From the NCBI GenBank assembly GCA_046347155.1, contig JAXMGT010000001.1, positions 372,001-436,000 on the forward strand: 64,000 nucleotides of DNA. Reading direction: 5' to 3'. Below the pieces are notes generated by a model. It worked only from the letters and a program-made list of their open reading frames with translations. It made no database searches and was not told the origin of the DNA. Numbering within the stretch: position 1 is the first letter of the stretch; every line of letters starts with the position of its first letter. The translations under genes and the position numbers were made by a program. Below are positions 60,888 through 64,000 of the stretch, piece by piece. Source of the DNA: RPQJ01 sp046347155 (lineage in GTDB: Bacteria; Pseudomonadota; Gammaproteobacteria; Steroidobacterales; Steroidobacteraceae).

Positions 60888-62458
60888 CAGTGGCGGAAGT
60901 GGCGCATGCCGGTGAACACCATCGCGATGCCGTGCTCGTCGGCCGCCGCGATCACCTCGGCGTCGCGCTTCGAGCCGCCCGGCTGCACGACGGCGGAGAT
61001 CCCGTGCTCGACCGCGGCATCGAGGCCGTCGCGGAACGGGAAGAATGCATCGGAGGCCATCACGGAGCCGGACGGGTCCAGCCCCTCGTCGCGGGCCTTC
61101 ATCGCCGCGATCCGGCTCGACACCACGCGGCTCATCTGGCCGGCGCCGATCCCGACGGTCATGCCGTCCTTCGCGTAGACGATCGCGTTCGACTTCACGT
61201 ACTTGCAGACGCGCCACGCGAATTCGAGGTCCGCGAGTTCCGCGGCCGTGGGTGCGCGGCGAGTGACGACGCGGAAGTCCGCGGCGGCGACGGCACCGAG
61301 GTCCCGGGACTGCACGAGCAGACCGCCGTTGACGCTGCGCAGCTCGAAGCGCGAGTTGCCGGCGCCGAGTCCCCCGGTGACGAGCAGCCGGACGTTCTCC
61401 TTCTTCGCGCAGGCGTCGCGTGCTTCGTCGTCGGCGGACGGCGCCACGATCACCTCGACGAACTGCCGCTCCAGGATCATGCGGGTCGTCGCACCGTCGA
61501 GCGCTCGATTGAACGCGATGATGCCGCCGAACGCCGAGGTGGGGTCGGTGCGGTAGGCGCGGTCGTAGGCCCTGCCGATGTCCGCCGCCACGGCGACGCC
61601 ACAGGGGTTTGCGTGCTTGACGATCACGCAGGCGGGCGCGGCGAACGCTCGCACGCACTCGAACGCGGTGTCGGCGTCGGCCAGGTTGTTGAACGAGAGT
61701 TCCTTGCCCTGCAGCTGCGAGGCCGTGCCGATCGACGCGCCCTGCGCGTCGGCAGCCGAGTAGAACGCCGCCTGCTGATGCGGGTTCTCCCCGTAGCGGA
61801 GGTCCAGCCGCTTGCGGAACTGCAGCGCGAGCAGGTCCGGGAACTCGCCCGCGGACGGGCGCGCCGCCTGCGAGAGGTACGACGCCACCGCGGCGTCGTA
61901 CTGCGCGGTGTGCGCGTAGGCCTTGGCGGCGAGGCGCAGCCGGGTCTCCGCGGAGACCGCGCCGCCGCCGCGCTCCATCTCGGCGAGCACGGAGCCGTAG
62001 TCGAGCGGGTCGACGACGACGGTCACGCGTTCGTGGTTCTTCGCCGACGCCCGCACCATCGCCGGGCCGCCGATGTCGATGTTCTCGATCGCGTCCTCGA
62101 ACGTGCAGCCGGGCTTCGCGATCGTGGCCGAGAACGGGTACAGGTTCACCGCGACGAGGTCGATCGGCTCGATGCCGTGCTCGGCCATCACCGCGTCGTC
62201 CACGCCGCGACGTCCGAGCAGGCCGCCGTGCACCTTCGGGTGCAGCGTCTTCACGCGGCCGTCCATGATCTCCGGGAAGCCCGTGACGGCCGAGACGTCG
62301 GTGACGTCGATGCCGTTCTTGCGGAGCAGTGTCGCCGTGCCGCCGGTCGATAGCAGCGTGACTCCCTGGTCGCGGAGCGCACGGGCGAATTCGACGACGC
62401 CGTCCTTGCTCGAGACGCTGATGAGCGCGCGGCGGATCGGTCCGTGGGTGGGCGCCAT
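60887..62458 (-). CDS. purH: bifunctional AICAR transformylase/IMP cyclohydrolase
   Basis: A 523-residue bifunctional enzyme completing IMP synthesis. The N-terminal IMP cyclohydrolase (RALISVSSKDGVVEFARAL, TGGTATLLRKNGI) is followed by the AICAR formyltransferase (SQLQGKELSFNNLADADTAFE, KHANPCGVA, TDPTSAFGGIIAFN, FFPFRDGLD). Length matches the family. It starts eight bases after the fis stop and overlaps purD by one base. Confidence 0.97.
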   Translation of the reverse strand: MAPTHGPIRRALISVSSKDGVVEFARALRDQGVTLLSTGGTATLLRKNGIDVTDVSAVTGFPEIMDGRVKTLHPKVHGGLLGRRGVDDAVMAEHGIEPIDLVAVNLYPFSATIAKPGCTFEDAIENIDIGGPAMVRASAKNHERVTVVVDPLDYGSVLAEMERGGGAVSAETRLRLAAKAYAHTAQYDAAVASYLSQAARPSAGEFPDLLALQFRKRLDLRYGENPHQQAAFYSAADAQGASIGTASQLQGKELSFNNLADADTAFECVRAFAAPACVIVKHANPCGVAVAADIGRAYDRAYRTDPTSAFGGIIAFNRALDGATTRMILERQFVEVIVAPSADDEARDACAKKENVRLLVTGGLGAGNSRFELRSVNGGLLVQSRDLGAVAAADFRVVTRRAPTAAELADLEFAWRVCKYVKSNAIVYAKDGMTVGIGAGQMSRVVSSRIAAMKARDEGLDPSGSVMASDAFFPFRDGLDAAVEHGISAVVQPGGSKRDAEVIAAADEHGIAMVFTGMRHFRH

Positions 62459-62466
62459 GGCGGGGC

Positions 62467-62766
62467 TCAGGCCGAGATGCCGTACGTGCGCAGCTTCTTG
62501 CGCAGCGTGCCGCGGTTGATGCCGAGCACCTCGGCCGCGCGGCTCTGGTTGCCCTCGGCGTAGTCGAGCACCGCCCTGAAGAGCGGCTCCTCGACCTCGC
62601 GCATCACGAGGTCGTACAGCCGTCCGGGTGCGTGCCCGTTCAGGCTCGTGAAATAGCTGTCGAGCGCCTGCTCGGTCATCGATCGCAGCGGGATGCTGCG
62701 GCCCGCCGGGGCGGTGGCCGGCCGCGATTCGCGGCGGGGCCTGGTCTTCGTTCGCGACGCCATCAT
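62467..62766 (-). CDS. fis: DNA-binding protein Fis
   Basis: A 99-residue nucleoid protein (E. coli Fis, 98). The C-terminal helix-turn-helix EGNQSRAAEVLGINRGTLRKKLRTYGI is diagnostic, and YDLVMREVEEPLFRAVLDYA is the usual dimer region. Fis controls rRNA and other growth-phase genes. In E. coli it is cotranscribed with dusB, and here it is 29 bases after dusB. MMAS at 62766 or MAS at 62763 is the start. Confidence 0.95.
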   Translation of the reverse strand: MMASRTKTRPRRESRPATAPAGRSIPLRSMTEQALDSYFTSLNGHAPGRLYDLVMREVEEPLFRAVLDYAEGNQSRAAEVLGINRGTLRKKLRTYGISA

Positions 62767-62795
62767 CGTGATCCTCGAAATCCCCCGCGCAGCGT

Positions 62796-63779
62796 TCAGG
62801 CGGCGAGCGCCCCGTGCCGCGCATCGAAATACTCCCGCACTGCGGCGAGTTGTTCCCCGGCGGTCGTCACCTGCATGACGGACTGCCGGAACGCCAGCGC
62901 CTGCGGACGCTCGCGGCAATACCAGCCGATGTGCTTGCGCGCGATCCTGACCCCCGCCTCCTCGCCGTAGAAGGCGTACAAATCGCGCAAGTGAGCCGTG
63001 ATGATATCACGCGTCTCCGCGGCCGCAGGTTCGTCCGGCGGTGCCCGACCGGCGAGCGCGGCGTCGATCTCGCGGAAGATCCACGGTCGTCCCTGGGCAC
63101 CGCGTCCCACCATCACGCCATCCGCGCCGGTCGCGCGGACCACGGCGAGCGCGTCGGCCGCACTCAGGATGTCGCCGTTCGCGAACACCGGGATCCGGAC
63201 CGCCGCCCGGATCTCGCCGATCGTCGCGTACTCGGCGCTGCCCTCGAAACGGCAGGCGCGCGTGCGCCCGTGCACGGCCAGCGCCGCGATGCCGGCCGAT
63301 TCGGCGATCCGGGCGATCGCGACGCCGTTGCGACGCTCGGGGCTCCACCCGGTGCGGATCTTGAGCGTGACCGGCACGCCCGCGGCGCGCACCGTCGCGT
63401 CGAGGATCGCCCCGACGAGCGACTCGTCGCGCAGCAGCGCGGACCCGGCGTCCTGGTTGCAGACCTTGCGCGCCGGGCAGCCCATGTTGATGTCGATGAT
63501 CTGCGCGCCCGCGTCCACGTTGCGTCGAGCGGCGTCGGCGAGGTAGCCGGGGTTGCCGCCCGCGATCTGCACGACGCGCGGCTCGGGCTCGCCCGCGTGG
63601 TCGCGCCGCCGGCGCGATTCGGCCGTGTCCCACAGCCGCGGGTCGGACGAGATCATCTCGCTTGCGGCGAGCGACGCGCCCATCCGGCGGCACAGGCGGC
63701 GGAACGGCAGGTCCGTGACGCCCGCCATCGGTGCGAGGACGGCGCGGCCGCCCAGCCGGTAAGGGCCGATCGTGATCAT
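62796..63779 (-). CDS. dusB: tRNA-dihydrouridine synthase B
   Basis: A 327-residue flavin-dependent TIM-barrel enzyme reducing a uridine in the tRNA D-loop. Seen are LAPMAGVTDLPFRRLCRRMGA, INMGCPARKVCNQDAGSALLRD with the catalytic Cys, LKIRTGW, VHGRTR and GVMVGRGAQGRPWIF. The ATG at 63779 follows a GAGGG Shine-Dalgarno sequence; an upstream in-frame stretch has no coding support. fis follows after 29 bases. Confidence 0.96.
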   Translation of the reverse strand: MITIGPYRLGGRAVLAPMAGVTDLPFRRLCRRMGASLAASEMISSDPRLWDTAESRRRRDHAGEPEPRVVQIAGGNPGYLADAARRNVDAGAQIIDINMGCPARKVCNQDAGSALLRDESLVGAILDATVRAAGVPVTLKIRTGWSPERRNGVAIARIAESAGIAALAVHGRTRACRFEGSAEYATIGEIRAAVRIPVFANGDILSAADALAVVRATGADGVMVGRGAQGRPWIFREIDAALAGRAPPDEPAAAETRDIITAHLRDLYAFYGEEAGVRIARKHIGWYCRERPQALAFRQSVMQVTTAGEQLAAVREYFDARHGALAA

Positions 63780-63789
63780 GCGGCGACCC

Positions 63790-64000
63790 TCAGCCCGGTC
63801 CCCGGGCGCAGCGCAGGATCGTCTTCGATTCGGGCAGGCAGACGTCGAGCTGGTAGCCGACCGAATCGCGGTCGGGCTCGACGACCTGCAGTTCGATCTC
63901 GGCACTCGCGCCGGGCGCGAGCATCCGGGACGCCTCGTCCCCGTTCTTCAGGTACTCCGCCGGCTGGAAGTCGCGCGAGGCGACCGCGCCGCCGTAGCGA
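63790..64000 (-). CDS. DUF3426 domain protein, 5' part outside window
   Basis: The C-terminal 69 residues of a leftward gene that runs off the right edge. FQPAEYLKNGDEASRMLAPGASAEIELQVVEP, then GYQLDVCL, resemble the C-terminus of DUF3426 proteins, which have an N-terminal MJ0042 zinc ribbon and a membrane helix. These sit before dusB in many gammaproteobacteria, often after prmA. It ends 10 bases before dusB. Confidence 0.7.
   Translation of the reverse strand, partial: RYGGAVASRDFQPAEYLKNGDEASRMLAPGASAEIELQVVEPDRDSVGYQLDVCLPESKTILRCARGPG

Overview
The window is about 72% GC, gene-dense DNA with no tRNA, rRNA, insertion sequence or CRISPR array visible. Gene content and order point to the main chromosome of a high-GC gammaproteobacterium, probably near the Xanthomonadales/Nevskiales/Steroidobacter side. 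The markers are dusB-fis-purH-purD, rhlB divergent from trxA-rho, greB, plsB, arfB, yrfG, cysQ, DUF47-PiT and LemA-TPM-TPM. The assignment rests on synteny and motif recognition only.

Layout. 1-3.0 kb: an edge-truncated NolW-like exported protein, a GNAT acetyltransferase and a thioredoxin-fold lipoprotein. 3.0-9.2 kb: a CDF cation transporter convergent with the histidine-degradation genes hutU-hutI-hutG, which are coupled by 1-nt overlaps, with a lipoprotein gene upstream. 9.2-12.1 kb: small conserved genes, a MazG-like pyrophosphohydrolase, a DUF6159 membrane protein and a CBS-pair protein. 12.1-15.8 kb: DUF47-PiT phosphate uptake coupled to a FadH-type 2,4-dienoyl-CoA reductase. 15.9-22.2 kb: a double-length (1841 aa) tandem UvrA followed by a HAD phosphatase. 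22.2-26.1 kb: NUDIX, aldehyde dehydrogenase, AhpD-like and small membrane-protein genes. 26.1-29.3 kb: a UvrD-type helicase with a LexA-box-like site, then two glycine-rich RRM proteins. 29.5-35.2 kb: arginine decarboxylase (speA), sulfurtransferase, GST, homospermidine synthase and greB. 35.3-40.2 kb: a small ORF, DUF2721, a methyltransferase, the LemA/TPM operon and a LysM L,D-transpeptidase. 40.3-46.7 kb: a solitary contractile-tail sheath homologue overlapping convergently with a fused hydantoinase/5-oxoprolinase, then an alkyltransferase-like protein and a small hydrolase. 46.7-53.4 kb: plsB, then the tight operon cysQ-DUF3301-DUF465-mscS-arfB, and yrfG. 53.4-59.6 kb: rhlB, trxA, rho, an EamA transporter and a GMC oxidoreductase with a ferredoxin-like Cys motif. 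59.6-64 kb: DUF3426-dusB-fis-purH-purD.

Most of this is housekeeping chromosome. The most unusual items are: (i) the solitary tail-sheath gene with no tube, baseplate or ATPase partner nearby; (ii) the tandem UvrA, which also carries two palindromic GGGGAC-type repeats inside its reading frame, with relatives inside hutI and at the speA stop codon; (iii) a recurring arrangement of a -10-like hexamer, exactly six bases, then ATG at five genes, which suggests leaderless transcription; and (iv) a LexA-box-like palindrome upstream of the helicase gene.
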